DNA from: Ophioderma brevispina | Lineage: Eukaryota > Echinodermata > Ophiuroidea > Amphilepidida > Ophiodermatidae | NCBI GenBank assembly: GCA_023653785.1 | Contig: JAMKCH010011854.1 | Location: 86,495 to 150,494, forward strand | Length of the DNA stretch: 64,000 bases | Reading direction: 5' to 3' | Shown: positions 36,619 to 47,084 of the stretch, piece by piece | Position numbering within the stretch: position 1 is the stretch's first letter | Layout: every line of letters starts with the position of its first letter | The notes under the pieces: model-generated | What the model was told of the DNA's origin: nothing | The model's database searches: none | Seen by the model: the letters and a program-made list of their open reading frames with translations, nothing else | Translations under genes and position numbers: made by a program

Positions 36619-36732
36619 CATCGTTGACAATCGTGACAGTCACATCACACGCATCGCCAATGCCGTCCTCATCTGTGTCGACCTGGACTGAGTTTGGTGT
36701 GATTGGACAATTATCAAACGGATCAAGAATAC
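36619..36732 (-). CDS. thrombospondin type-3 repeat exon, intact (last repeat)
   Basis: Clean 114-nt phase 1-1 exon, acceptor tttgtttacag, donor GTAAGC. It encodes GILDPFDNCPITPNS, VQVDTDEDGIGDACD, VTVTIVNDG. This is the textbook thrombospondin type-3 unit: DNC, Pro, Asn, Gln, then DxDxDGxGDAC, whose aspartates and backbone bind two calcium ions and whose cysteines form the wrapped disulfide. It is the repeat nearest the membrane. The usual DDDNDG run is replaced here by VTVTIVNDG, a likely juxtamembrane linker. The frame joins both neighbouring exons without correction. Confidence 0.95.
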
Positions 36733-37020
36733 CTGTAAACAAAGCGAGAAGACTTTCTGCCATTTGTTTAAAAAATGTAACTTCTGTTGACGTTAATGTT
36801 TGTTTCAGACAGGGAAAATGTATACTGGATAGCTCACGTATGCGTGTGTGTAAATTTTATTGTACTACAAAAAATCCATTTTTGCTTTTGATAATTCTGA
36901 TTCCATTCCTCTCATATTTAAATGCTGTTTTGTTTTGCTTGGTCTTGTCAGAATGTTCGTGCTTGTTGTTGTGTGATTGAGGTTTTACTTTGCACTATGA
37001 ATGGTTATGTACCACCATAC

Positions 37021-37128
37021 CATCATTATCATCGTCGTCGTCACACTCATCTCTTAACCCATCAGCATCATTATCATATTGGCCTGGAAGTCCTGAGAAG
37101 AGACAGTTGTCTTGAGAATTATCGCTGC
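37021..37128 (-). CDS. thrombospondin type-3 repeat exon, intact
   Basis: Clean 108-nt phase 1-1 exon, acceptor gtcttccacag, donor GTATGG. It encodes SDNSQDNCLFSGLPGQY, DNDADGLRDEC, DDDDDNDG. Both cysteines, the Gln, the DxDxDG calcium loop and the trailing Asp/Asn run are present; GDAC is varied to RDEC. The six consecutive Asp/Asn codons come from a GAC/GAT trinucleotide stretch that looks like an ATC/GTC microsatellite on the plus strand, a feature shared by nearly all repeats here and a likely source of slippage. Confidence 0.93.
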
Positions 37129-37385
37129 CTGTGGAAGAGACCAATATTAAAAATAACCAGTTGTAATACAATTAATCATCACTCTCTTGATCTAGCTAAC
37201 ATATGGTTACATTTAAGTGTCCCATTCTAGTAAACAAAAATTGTGTTCCATTAAAACAATAAAAAATACTCAATATTTAAATATTTGATTTGAATAACTT
37301 TACACCCTGTATGGAACAATCAGTTGCTTTTTGTATCCTATAATATTTACAAAATATTTAAAATTATTATGTTAGCTAATACTAC

Positions 37386-37490
37386 CATTATCTTCTTGGT
37401 CACAAGCATCCCCCAGTCCATCACCGTCAATGTCAAACTGATCAGTGTTAGCATCAAATTGGCAATTGTCCGGCCATCTATCCAATATAC
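37386..37490 (-). CDS. thrombospondin type-3 repeat exon, intact
   Basis: Clean 105-nt phase 1-1 exon, acceptor tttcaag, donor GTAGTA. It encodes GILDRWPDNCQFDANT, DQFDIDGDGLGDACD, QEDNG. All family positions are conserved: DNC, Asn, Gln, DxDGDGxGDAC. This is the most distal repeat that can be joined to the membrane exon with no frame correction; the chain 37,490 to 35,041 is one open frame of about 182 codons over four exons. Confidence 0.95.
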
Positions 37491-37689
37491 CTTGAAATAA
37501 ACGCAAAATAAATCTTAAGTGGTAGGAGCTGCTTCACCGACGTAGAGTATCAACAGCCTTCATACATAGGGAAAACAAGAAGACTATTTTTCAGTTATAT
37601 ATTTTTAATGCTGAAATACACTCAAATATTTCGTACCTTTCTCTCTTTTCGTAATACTCTTTTAGTATACCGGGTTTTTTTTACATACA

Positions 37690-37799
37690 CTCATGTCGTC
37701 ATCGTCGTCGCAAACGTCGCCATAATAATCTATCGTTGTCGTTATTTCGTTTGGTCAAAAGTTTGGTAAAATTGGCAATTGTCTCTTGTTTCTAAGATA
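37690..37799 (-). pseudogene. frame-disrupted TSP3 repeat exon
   Basis: The minus strand gives ILETRDNCQFYQTFDQT in frame, then NDNDR in the next frame and YYGDVCDDDDD in the third, so two shifts lie in the middle of an otherwise complete type-3 repeat. The acceptor (ataaaag) has lost the G that would complete the first glycine codon, and the donor is weak (GTGTAT). First broken exon 5' of the three intact ones. Confidence 0.75.
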
Positions 37800-38269
37800 C
37801 TTTTATTGTAAAGAAAAATATTAAAAAGAGTGAATAATTAACTTAGAACATTCAAGAGCTCATCATATGCATAGACACCAAGCCGATCTCTCGAATATTT
37901 AAATAAATGTGCCTTCACCCTCGTAAGTGGCCTCCCCTCCCGCCCCTCAAAAAAAGAAATATTGAATCCTAGTGTAAGCCTACTTTAAAGTTAATAAATA
38001 TTAACTTTAATAAAATTACTGAAAAATATGCCTTCAAAATTTCAATTCTCTTAGCCCAGTACCCAAATTGTAATATTTAGCTGTTCAAGAAAAGAAGCCA
38101 CATTGGTTTTATGGGGTAAATACATTCTCTATGTTGAACGTTACACTGGACAGTGATGATATTTAGTTCCAATAAATTTCTAAGGACCCACTTTTGTTAA
38201 AAAAGTACCTTAAGGATATTGCGCATAGATGTCTTTAGTTTACAAAACCAGTCACCCTCCACTGTCCCT

Positions 38270-38440
38270 GGTCCGATGTGGCAGAAATATGGGTCCTCCG
38301 GACCAGAGTCCCCGTAACCACGGGTGAAGAATATGGCACTCGATGCAGTTGATTCTGCACACAATATTATAGTTGTACGCTCATTTCCGTTGCGTCTATG
38401 GAGCCCGGAATATGGCTCCGGGGGACCATATCTCCTTTTA
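38270..38440. repeat. dispersed repeat, copy 1
   Basis: Shares with 51,310-51,470 the words ggcactcgatgcagttgattc (ggcactagatcagttgactc) and ctcatttccgttgcgtctatg, then a cccgga/ggctccggg stem. Family unknown. Confidence 0.5.
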
Positions 38441-38446
38441 ACCGAT

Positions 38447-38566
38447 TTAACGTCATTGTCGTCATCACTGTCGCATTCGTCCCCTTCACTATCACCGTCG
38501 TTATTTATGGGTTATTGTTTCGATTGAATGGGACAATATCGATCGGTCGTGAGACGGGAATATCCA
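38447..38566 (-). pseudogene. TSP3 repeat exon with an internal stop
   Basis: One frame reads DRYCPIQSKQ, a TAA, then PINNDGDSEGDECDSDDDN and DV. The calcium loop NNDGDSEGDEC and the Asp/Asn run are well kept. The normal DNC reads RYC and no convincing AG acceptor is visible upstream, so this unit may not be spliced. Confidence 0.7.
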
Positions 38567-39111
38567 AGTATCAAATCAATTTTCATTCAAAATTGTAAGA
38601 TTTACCTTATTTTGCCATGGGTATATTGATTTAGTACCCGACGTGCTTATTTAAAAATACGTTAACCTTTCATTTTGCTAACATGAGTGTGTCCCAAAAT
38701 GTTATAATCGGGGTTGATGTGTTACTTTATTTTCCCCCTCTTTTCCATGTCATAATGAGTTGTTCGTTTTTTCGTTGAATAGTTATAAACAAATAAAGGC
38801 AATTGTTCATCATTACTGTGTTGTTTTGAAAACCGCTGTCCGAATCAGAAGGTATTTATTCAAACAATGTAAATAAAGGAATGATACATTTTATTACGAA
38901 AATTTACATTACGATTCTAATTAATAGTGCTTGGCTTCGTACAAAACCAATCTTTGCGATAACATTTGGAGAAATGGGGAACAGCACCCTGCAGATTTGA
39001 ATTAATATAAATAGTGCTTGCATTTATCTAACTGTTATTCAACACCAGTCAGTAATACAAATCGCAAACTTCGTACGTTTCAATATTAGAGTATCTGTTG
39101 CTTTAGTGTAT

Positions 39112-39280
39112 ATCCCTACGTCCCTAAATGCCATGTTTTGCCCGCTTTTAAAAAATCACGGCGCGGACCCATGCCCGTGTTTAAGGGATAATTGCCCCTA
39201 GATCTAACAAGACAATAACGCTACCTCCGTTTGTTGCGGGATCGTCAGGTTGGTTATTTTAATCTAGGGACGTAAGGGAT
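39112..39280. mobile_element. MITE with CCCTACGTCCCTA ends
   Basis: The left end atccctacgtccctaaa and the right end tctagggacgtaagggat are inverted. A related sequence with ctagggacgtgagggatac lies at 25,100-25,190. Confidence 0.7.
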
Positions 39281-39329
39281 GTACCTATCATGTTAGCAAT
39301 TTAACAATTGGATCTAGGGTGAAAAATAT

Positions 39330-39430
39330 CCTTCCTCACCATCATGATCATCAATCCTCATCACAGGATCCCCACAAGCACCATCCAAATAATGGTCTTC
39401 CTGATTTTTTGCTTCAAATTGAACAAGTGT
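39330..39430 (-). pseudogene. strongly decayed TSP3 repeat exon
   Basis: Only traces remain: FEANQE-like and YLDGACGD in one frame, CDED in another and DDHDGEE in a third. The order (F-E-A-N-Q, D-x-D-G, G-D, C-D, Asp run) is that of the family but the cysteine-to-aspartate spacing is broken. Confidence 0.5.
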
Positions 39431-39514
39431 CGAGAACAATACTGAAATTTCTAGAAACCACATGTATTATAATAATATCATAAACCATCTAAAATGTAGA
39501 CATGAGGCCTGGGT

Positions 39515-39775
39515 ATTCTTAAAGGGGTCAACTTTAACCTGGATTTAAAAACCCAGGTTAGTCCTACATTAGTGGACCTTTTTTCATTTCAAACATGGCT
39601 CAAAGGTTTGCTTAACAGGTGGGAAAATTCCTCGTGGATGAGTCAGAACGGAATTTCTCACCTATTATTTTCAACTTTCAGAGTATTTGAAAGAGAAAAG
39701 GTCCGCTCATGTAGGACAACCCTAGGTTTAAACCTAGGACTAAAGTTAATCTCTCCCCCTTTCAGAATAACTAGC
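39515..39775. mobile_element. fold-back element with arms of about 75 bp
   Basis: The left arm aaaggggtcaactttaacctg through gtcctacattagtggacc is inverted at the right as ggtccgctcatgtaggac through aatctctccccctttc. Each arm also has its own inner stem (cctggattt...aaacccagg; cctaggtttaaacctagg). Confidence 0.75.
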
Positions 39776-39856
39776 CTATACTGCAAAATGTGCTATGATG
39801 TTTGGCCTAAAGAAAAATACAAATATAATATTTGGTAGTTTTGTAGTTGTTCATAC

Positions 39857-39964
39857 CATCATTGGTCACATCGTAACACATCGTCCGACTGCACTGTCTC
39901 TATCGTGTTTTTTCTTGTCTTGGATTGTATGTAAGAGCGCAGTTATCCACAATGTCTTTAACGC
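39857..39964 (-). pseudogene. TSP3 repeat exon with internal stop, correct length
   Basis: Exactly 108 nt between acceptor ttctttag and donor GTATGA, phase 1-1. It reads GVKDIVDNCALTYNPRQEK, then a TAG in the calcium loop (the frame carrying DRDS is shifted by one), then returns to frame for CYDVTNDG. Two opposite shifts within about 25 nt keep the length a multiple of three. Confidence 0.75.
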
Positions 39965-40412
39965 CTAAAGAATAACAATAATGATGAATGTTATTTGAAG
40001 ACAGATTGGTTCGATTAAATATTTGGTGACATCAAAATAATCTCTCTTAGAATGGTTATGGGTAGAATTTGTTTTCATTTTGTTTGGTTAATCCAATTAG
40101 GAAAATTACAATCAAGAGGCTGTTATTAATTTAATATTTGAATGTTAAAGTGTTAAAAATTTTAAGTAAGGGTTTTTAACAACGTGTTTTGCCCTATAAA
40201 TTTCAACAAAAAATTTGCCTACAAACGCATTTTCAGAAATATTTTCAATTAATTACCAGATAGTGTGTTCATACCAACATCATTTGCCTTGAAATACACG
40301 TCACTTGGTCAAACCTCATTACACATTACATCATGGCGGGGTGGCTTTTTCAAAGGCCAATTGACTCATCATGATTTCATAAATTTAGAATATACAGGTA
40401 TTTATATGCTAC

Positions 40413-40530
40413 CTCATTGTCGTCGTCATCGTCACATCATCACCTTGTTTCAAATCCTCGCATCATTATTTTTCTGATGTAGGTTTGGTACAAAATTGGC
40501 AGTTGTCATTCAACATCGAAGATGCTAGGC
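40413..40530 (-). pseudogene. frame-disrupted TSP3 repeat exon
   Basis: Reads NDNCQFCTKPTSEK then stops; NNDAR in the next frame; CDDDDDNE before a donor (GTAGCA) in the third. Several one-base shifts. The first half shows DNCQF and the last half the Asp run, so identity is clear although the calcium loop is ruined. Confidence 0.65.
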
Positions 40531-40589
40531 CCATTAAAAGTCAATACAATGTGAAAATAGCATTACTTTATGCCTAAACACATTTAAGA

Positions 40590-40695
40590 CCAACATTTCA
40601 TGCCAACTATACAGTCACCTGTCAATGAATCCATTCTAATTCTACACATGATCAATTGACAGTTTAATGTATTGTAGTCCTGGAATGTGTGTATC
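40590..40695. mobile_element. MITE with CTACAATACATT ends, related copy
   Basis: Ends in agtttaatgtattgtagtcc and tggaatgtgtgtatc, as the copy at 23.8 kb does. Lies in a TSP3-gene intron. Confidence 0.5.
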
Positions 40696-40780
40696 TTGGG
40701 TGACATCAGTTCTGCTGGTTACTGACAGTCTTGTCAGCTTGTTTCGGCCTTTACATAGTAACTCATAACCTTCTACCAAC

Positions 40781-40894
40781 CATCGTTGTCGTCATCAAAA
40801 TACGCATGCTCTCCTATTTCGTTATCTCCATCTGATTTTCCTTCCTGACCAGGATTGTATACGAAAGCTCAATTGTCCATTTCATCATTTATTC
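40781..40894 (-). pseudogene. TSP3 repeat exon, in frame but both cysteines lost
   Basis: A 114-nt phase 1-1 exon with a good acceptor (tttctttgcag) and donor GTTGGT. It reads GINDEMDN, stop (TGA), AFVYNPGQEGKSDGDNEIG and EHAYFDDDNDG in a single frame. The first cysteine codon has become TGA and the second TAT (Tyr). No indel is needed, so this unit decayed by substitution, which a pure homopolymer-error explanation does not predict. A TGA at a cysteine position could also be a single base error or, less likely, selenocysteine; no SECIS-type element was identified. Confidence 0.75.
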
Positions 40895-41554
40895 CTGCAA
40901 AGAAAGATATTTGAGCATTTCAATTTGGTTGGCCCCCCCCCAAATTTTTTTGGTGCATTTTTGTAGACTTTACAACGTCTTTAGACACTTGTGCTGGATA
41001 TGAATTATTGCCATTTACAGATTGACTCACACGAATCCCGTTTTCACCTATAACACCATAAGGTGCTTGGAGACATGTTCCAATGATCACAATATACAGA
41101 AGTTCCATTAGGTGCAGGGGACATGGAAAATACTGTATAAAAATATTTTGCGGCACAATGGTGATTGAAAATAAATTCCCTTACCCACCTCTATAACAAG
41201 TAAAACGGAAGTAAAAGAATTTCGTCCACCAAAAACATAACCTGGCACAAAACTGCATGTCCACCCCGGAATTAAGGGCGAATCTCTATTATATCACAGC
41301 CGTACTGAACGCACACTTTACCGCCGCGTGTTCAGAGCAGCTACGAAGCCCACATGGACATGTTACCCTTGGCACGCTTATTTGCTGCAAATATTATCTG
41401 AGACCACCAAGACACGTTTACCTAAAGACGACATCTCGTAACTGCCATGTTCTTTGTGTTTAGCATGCTGCATGTCTGACAACCCCATGTTCCAGTAGCA
41501 GGCCTTCCTTACTAACCTCACTGACAGCTTTTGTTTGTTTGTTTTTTTTCCTGA

Positions 41555-41680
41555 TTTGTTATTTACTTTAACCTGAAAAAAAATTGTACTTTCAAAGAGC
41601 CAAAGTGGGATTCGAACCCCAGAACACTGCATCATGAGGTTAGCTATCTCACCACAAGACCAGCGAGGATTGTTTTGCTA
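41555..41680 (-). mobile_element. tRNA-derived SINE, copy 2
   Basis: The minus strand reads cctcgctggtcttgtggtg, gagatagctaacctcatgatg and ggggttcgaatcccac, a clear box A and box B, then tttttttcaggttaaag. The box B is better preserved than in copy 1. Confidence 0.7.
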
Positions 41681-41689
41681 TTGTAATAA

Positions 41690-43110
41690 TCTAGTGTCCC
41701 CTATGACAGTGTTTCCTTACCTTTCCGGTATACTCGAGTCAGCGAATAGGAGCTGGGGAAAAGTTTTTGGATCTTATCCATTAGGTGAAATAGAGAAAAA
41801 GCATTTTAATCTACCAACGGAGCCGCTTCTTCTCTGTCCTAATAATTTTTTTTGTTTACTGTAATTTTTTCCTGAATTGAAACTTGTGTACAGTTTTAAA
41901 ATAACCGATTTATAATCATTCACAGCCTTGCACTGTAAAAGCTTTGTTAGAGGAATTAAAGTATTCTTCACATCTTCACTGTATCTCGTGGAGCCATATT
42001 GAAAGATTTTTAGCCTACTGAGCACTACACGGTACACATGTTTATACTGTATGGTCCTTCTACACTGTTCCTAAATGTGCACTGACGAAGTAATTCCCCG
42101 AATTCCTTTTAGATTAGAGAGTTTAAAACCTAGGCGACGTTAAACAAAAGAGTTGTGTTTGCGTTTTAAATGTGTTTAGGCAAGTTTACATTTGCAATTA
42201 TTTTATCCAACGTGCTACAACTATTAAGACCTACTTGGACATCTACGATTTGGGTTTTCAGCGTATTAAATCCAAAATGTTAAGCCTGCTTTGTCCCCAT
42301 AGAAAAACGGGTATCCGATCTTTTGTATTAGCTTAATTCTTTTTAGGAAACGTATGGAAGTAATGATAATCTCATACAACCTGCGTGTCACTGACAGCGG
42401 AAAAATCTTGTTACCTATATTCAGAATTCATAGGCACACCTGCCTTACAGGTGTATTTTCATCACATTTTCACGTACGTTACTTTTAAATTTTACCATGA
42501 CCTCAATGGTTTGACCACTCCACATCGTATTGACCGTAGAACACACAAATTAAAGAACGCACTAAGAGTGACTAGGAGTGCTGACAAAGTTTTATTGTGC
42601 TGCGCGCCCTCAACCAACAGCTCTCATCCGGAAAAAAAGTACAGGTTGTGCCTATATTAGCGCGATTCGAGTATAACATATCGGAATAAATCGTGACCTG
42701 AGATCGAGGCCCTATTCTTTACCGTGCTGAACCACTGGCTGTGTCTACTAACAAATGACGGACACAATAGATATATACGCGAGACTTTACATGGACCCGA
42801 ATTTGCATTTCTAATCCTCTTTTAACCTTTAGGAATAAGGGAAGACTTACTCTCTGACCAGCAATCAAAAATAATGAAATGTGCCGCTCTGGAACGATTA
42901 TCACATTGCTCAGCACAAAAAAAAAAATCGTTTATGTTATTAACCCATTCAGCCACTCATCCATCCATCTATTCATCAACCCTCACTCATCATCCATACT
43001 TATTTAGCATCTCCCTCTTCAATCGATAAAATGTCTTTCATTCATCTTTTATTTCTAATTCTATATTCCTAATTTGCGTTGTCCCTTGAAATCAATAATA
43101 ACGTAAGAAG
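41690..43110. other. intron of the TSP3 gene, unassigned
   Basis: No exon-like DNC/GDAC units. A tRNA-like minus-strand stretch at about 42,700-42,760 and a short catc-type simple repeat at about 42,945-43,000 are the only structures seen. Confidence 0.4.
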
Positions 43111-43115
43111 CCTAC

Positions 43116-43236
43116 CCAACATCGCCTCATGTCGACATCAATCACATTCATTCATCACCGACCCGTTTCCATCACTTGTCTTCTTGACCAGGGTTGGAAG
43201 TAAACGGACAATTATCAGGACGTATATCATAGACAC
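43116..43236 (-). pseudogene. frame-disrupted TSP3 repeat exon
   Basis: Acceptor taatcag, then in phase 1 GVYDIRPDNCPFTSNPGQ and EDK, TGA, with SDGNGS and NECD recovered one base over, followed by further stops before a donor-like GTAGGC. The N-terminal half is as good as in the intact repeats; the calcium loop and tail are broken. Confidence 0.7.
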
Positions 43237-43594
43237 CTGATTATGATCCAAAATGGGAAAACAGGCATTATTAAATTAATCAGTTTTTTTGTTAAAATCC
43301 AAAATCAAATTTTGTGCATGTTTGTAACAAGTATAGGTATCGTAATATACCATGCATATGATAAAACAAAACCAAATATTAATGACAAACACGGTACTTT
43401 CAGTCACAAATCCGTAAGGACACTTACTACAACAACTAATGCATGAGAGTTAAATATTTGAACATGCTTTTTACTTTTCGATCAGTTCTTTCAATTGGCA
43501 AAAAAACAATTGTGACAATTTCATCCGACTTATCTTCATTTTAAGCTATCCGCAAATTCAATTTTTTGACTCTTTCGACGGCCCTACCTATGTA

Positions 43595-44663
43595 CAGACT
43601 GTCCAAAAAAAAACTATAACAATCAAAACTAAAAATTAGAAAAATATTAAACTGTGCATTTTGGAGGATTATTTTGATTTTATTGTTTTAGACCAGACCC
43701 TAAGCTAAATCCTCGTTTATATTCCATCCAATTTGATCACTTAATGGATGATTCTTGTCAATTGAACACAAAGGATAAATACCACTGGGCCAGTTTCACT
43801 TGAGGTTAAAGAAACTAAAAGGGTATATAAGGTGTGTTCATCTTGTGGGAGTAAACTGTTGCAAACAAAAGAATGTTTGTAGAGATTGAGCCCAAGCATT
43901 ATTATGCTTTGAACTAATAATATTATATTACTTTTCAAACAGTGGATGAAAGCCAGAAATATGTTGTGGGGGAAATTGGGGACTCATTCTCAGGGGACAG
44001 TAATCATGAAAATTCAGGTACAATTTGTGAATTTTAATGCTGAAAAGAAAGGGGGGAAAGAAACAAAGTATATGTTGGGTGACAAAAGTCCGGACATCGC
44101 TCTAATGAGGAGGGTCAATTTCCCCTACCCATTCCCTACTGGTTCCAAGATGCCAGGAGGAAGGAACATTGCGAAGAAGAAGAAACAAGCATTGAACCAA
44201 TAACAATAAAGAGAAATGATGGTAGGTGTCCAAAGGCCTCGGTTTACTTTCAGCGAGGGTGTGGTTTTATGCTTCTACCTTCTGCTGAAACCTGGTTGTA
44301 AGGCTGAGACAAAGACTGTTGGGATTAGAAGTTTCCCAAGGTAGAGTATTTCTTGGCAAATTGTGAACATTATAAACTTATATATATTTAATAAACAAGC
44401 AGCAACACTTTATACCTATTTTGTATTGAATTTCAATAGAGAATGGCTTTTTGAAGTTGATTTTAAATGGCAAACTTCAAACGTCTCAGATAATTGGCCT
44501 TAACTCCTGAACCAAACCCTAAATTAACACCAACTAAAAATCTTATGAAGGTGGACTTGGAACATCTCTAGGTAAGAATCAGTCAACTTCCAGTTGAGAT
44601 GAACATAAGTTGTGGGCCAAAAAATGACTCTTTGATTGTATAGATTTTTTTTTGGGACAGTCG
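43595..44663. mobile_element. 1.07-kb inverted-repeat transposon flanked by TA (second family)
   Basis: The left end cagactgtccaaaaaaaaac and the right end tttttttttgggacagtcg are inverted copies, with TA on both sides. The arms match for about 35 bp. An 85-codon plus-strand frame at 43,946-44,203 is rich in Lys/Gly and matches no transposase I recognise. It sits in a TSP3-gene intron about 20 nt past an exon border. Confidence 0.7.
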
Positions 44664-44682
44664 TATCCTAAAAACCACCTAC

Positions 44683-44788
44683 CGTCATTATCATCGTCAT
44701 TATCAAAGAATTCCCCATGCAATCATTATCATTATCCCGCTGATTAGGATTGGAGGTAAAGGGGCAGTGTCCAAAAGTCATTTTCTAC
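44683..44788 (-). pseudogene. frame-disrupted TSP3 repeat exon
   Basis: Acceptor ttttttcttag and donor GTAGGT flank 106 nt. HCPFTSNPNQRDNDND is followed after a shift by FDNDDDNDG. The second cysteine appears as Phe in the frame that continues into the tail. The donor lies only about 20 nt from the end of a TA-flanked transposon (43,595-44,663). Confidence 0.7.
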
Positions 44789-45504
44789 CTAAGAAAAAAT
44801 CAATTGACATCCAGACTTCAGCAATTAGATCAACAGAATGCAAATCAAAATATTTTATTTTAATATGAAACTGATTGTTAGCAACAGACGTTGCGGAAAG
44901 AAGAATATACAATCTTAAGCTTCTAATTTCAATTCTGAAAACAACTAGTTTGGCAGTGCTACTGAGTACCGACTTATAACGTCCGATTCCGGGATTATTG
45001 TACAAAACTTCTCTTTTAAATTAAAAAATTTTTAAATCAGCAATTTAAGTCGGTTTTTCTTCTTGATACTTTCGGATTCCTAATCCTCTAATACACCTAC
45101 AAGCCATCTTTGCAGCAAAAGAGGCTTGTGCCGTTTTTCTTGTTTTTTTTCTTTTTAGGATGAAAAATCCAGATATCCAAACTGTTCAAAAATAGTCTGT
45201 GAAAATGTTTTATTACTGCAAAACCCATTTAAATGTTGAATTTTAAGATACACATCAATTCGAATGATTCAAAAATTACATTATTGAGAACATCTGGCCA
45301 CCAAATATTAAGTTTGTTAAACCCATACGCAGTCGACACGATTCCGTAATTGCAACAACCTCTTCAAACCCATATAAAAGTCCTAGGTTTTTGCTCATAT
45401 TTCCAAAATTTCTAAAACTGAATTGACAACATTACATTAGGTCCTTGCTCATGTTTCCAAAATTTCTAAAAATTGAATTGAACACATAAGTATTTATTTC
45501 CTAC

Positions 45505-45615
45505 CTCTTTGTCATCATCGTCCATCACGTCGAACATCACCGTCACGTCTCCATCGTTGCTATGTACTGATTACTATTATGTAGAATTTCACATTGTCAG
45601 ACACAGCGGGCATTC
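45505..45615 (-). pseudogene. frame-disrupted TSP3 repeat exon
   Basis: 111 nt between acceptor agccag and donor GTAGGA, phase 1-1. It starts GMPAVSDN, then the cysteine codon is missing one T; NSNQY follows in another frame and SNDGDV in a third, then DVMDDDDKE at the donor. Shifts cancel so the length is a multiple of three. Confidence 0.6.
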
Positions 45616-45669
45616 CTGGCTCGTCCTTAAAATGAGAACGGATTCATCATTCAAAATGAAAATAATAAA

Positions 45670-46065
45670 TACCTGAAAAATGGTGTCCCCATTTTGGGTC
45701 TTCAGATTAGCATTAAGATGTCACCTTTTAGGGTGTCAAGATGACACTAGAACACCTTTAGGTGTACGAATGGCACCTTTTATGGTGTCAAGTCAGAATG
45801 ACACCTTTGGAAAACCTTTGGGGTTTAACCAGATGAACCACCTTTTGGGTCTCAAAATGAGACCCCAAAGGTGACATTCTGCCTGACACCCTAAAGGTGT
45901 CATTCTGACAACCTAAAGGGTTATTCTGCTGACACCCTAAAGATTCAACTGACAACCTAAAGGTGTCAGGTGTCATTCTGACACTTCAGCCGTGTCAAAT
46001 TGACACTTTACATGCTCATCTGAAGACCAAATGGGACACCCCTAAGTGTCATTTTTTCCAGTGTA
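45670..46065. mobile_element. palindromic element made of ggtgtca units
   Basis: The outer arms (acctgaaaaatggtgtcccc / gggacacccctaagtgtcat) and tgggtcttcaga / tctgaagaccaaa are inverted. The inside is a run of ctgacaccctaaaggtgtca words, each itself palindromic. Confidence 0.8.
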
Positions 46066-46431
46066 AGTAATGATATTAATACAAATATAATCGAAGAACA
46101 AGAGAACCGTGTGATAGGAATGTAGAATGTCAAGGGAGAGATGCCAAGAAAACCAGAACTATTTAATCTGCATTAAAATATTTACTCTGATAACTCAAAA
46201 CGTTTTCTATGGTTACCAATCTCACCTGATTGGTAGGAGATGTTACTAAATACATTGAACAAGAACGAAAACTTCGCTTTGTAAATGGTAACGATTCAAA
46301 AAAATCATGTACACTAAATCTCCCATCATGAATTGCACCCAACCGACTTTTACATGTTGACATGTATATTTTAATGAGACCCTTGATGAATTGACCATAA
46401 ATCTGATCATTTTCTCAGTTTTCTTCCGTAC

Positions 46432-46540
46432 CATCATTATCATCATCCAAATCGCAGGAATCACCTTCGCTCATCATCGCCATCATTGTCTGCTTGGTCA
46501 GATTTGCCACCAAAGGACAATTCTCGTCGCCATCTTCAGA
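46432..46540 (-). pseudogene. TSP3 repeat exon with compensating shifts
   Basis: Acceptor ttttaattgcag, donor GTACGG. One frame is open throughout: SEDGDENCPLVANLTKQ, TMMAMMSEGDSCD, LDDDNDG. The middle TMMAMM is the out-of-frame reading of ADNDGDDE, so an insertion and a deletion flank the calcium loop. The entry phase is off by one compared with the other exons. Confidence 0.7.
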
Positions 46541-46639
46541 CTGCAATTAAAATAAAAGAAGATTTTTATGACAATCATTACCCCCTATAAACATCGATAC
46601 TCATGTGACTGCTGGCAATCGCATTAGGCTGCATACATT

Positions 46640-46700
46640 TCTTCATAAGAACTAAGACTATTGGGGTTGGCGTCAAATCGACAACCGTTTTACTGGCGCT
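46640..46700 (-). pseudogene. partial TSP3 repeat remnant (N-terminal half)
   Basis: The minus strand reads NGCRFDANPNSLSSYE, matching the DNCxFDANPNQ half of a type-3 repeat. The calcium loop and donor are not found. It may be the 5' half of a split or deleted exon. Confidence 0.5.
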
Positions 46701-47029
46701 GAAGTTCAACCGTGTTTACATTTTACACCATTAGAAAGCAATTACAACCGGAATAGGAAAGGACAGAACCATTTTTGCCGACTTTATCCACCAACCCTAT
46801 CATTTTTGTGACGTTCTTGTAACGAGAACAAAAATATTTTTCAAAGGAAATCGTTCTAGAAATCTGAAGAACCATAGTCATTGTTTTCTCAGCTCATGAA
46901 GAATTATCACTTCACTGTGACATAAAGGCGCTAATGAGTTTTACCCGGCTAAATCGCAGTTTAATGTTGGCTAAATATATTTCTTTTGAAGAAATCAATA
47001 AAAAGAAACATTTTATATGTAACCCAACA

Positions 47030-47080
47030 CTTCATGATTAGCTCCATCACAAGCATCCCCAGATCGGACTAGACTACTAC
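47030..47080 (-). pseudogene. partial TSP3 repeat remnant (C-terminal half)
   Basis: The minus strand reads RSGDACDGANHE, matching the GDACDxxDDDNDG half of a repeat. The left arm of an inverted repeat (47,085-47,395) begins right at its 5' side, where the DNC half should be, suggesting the fold-back element replaced or split the exon. Confidence 0.5.
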
Positions 47081-47084
47081 TAGA

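Noticed and set aside
40781..40894. Selenocysteine at the TGA that replaces a cysteine codon
   Set aside because: The second cysteine is also lost, neighbouring repeats carry ordinary stops, and no SECIS-like structure was identified.
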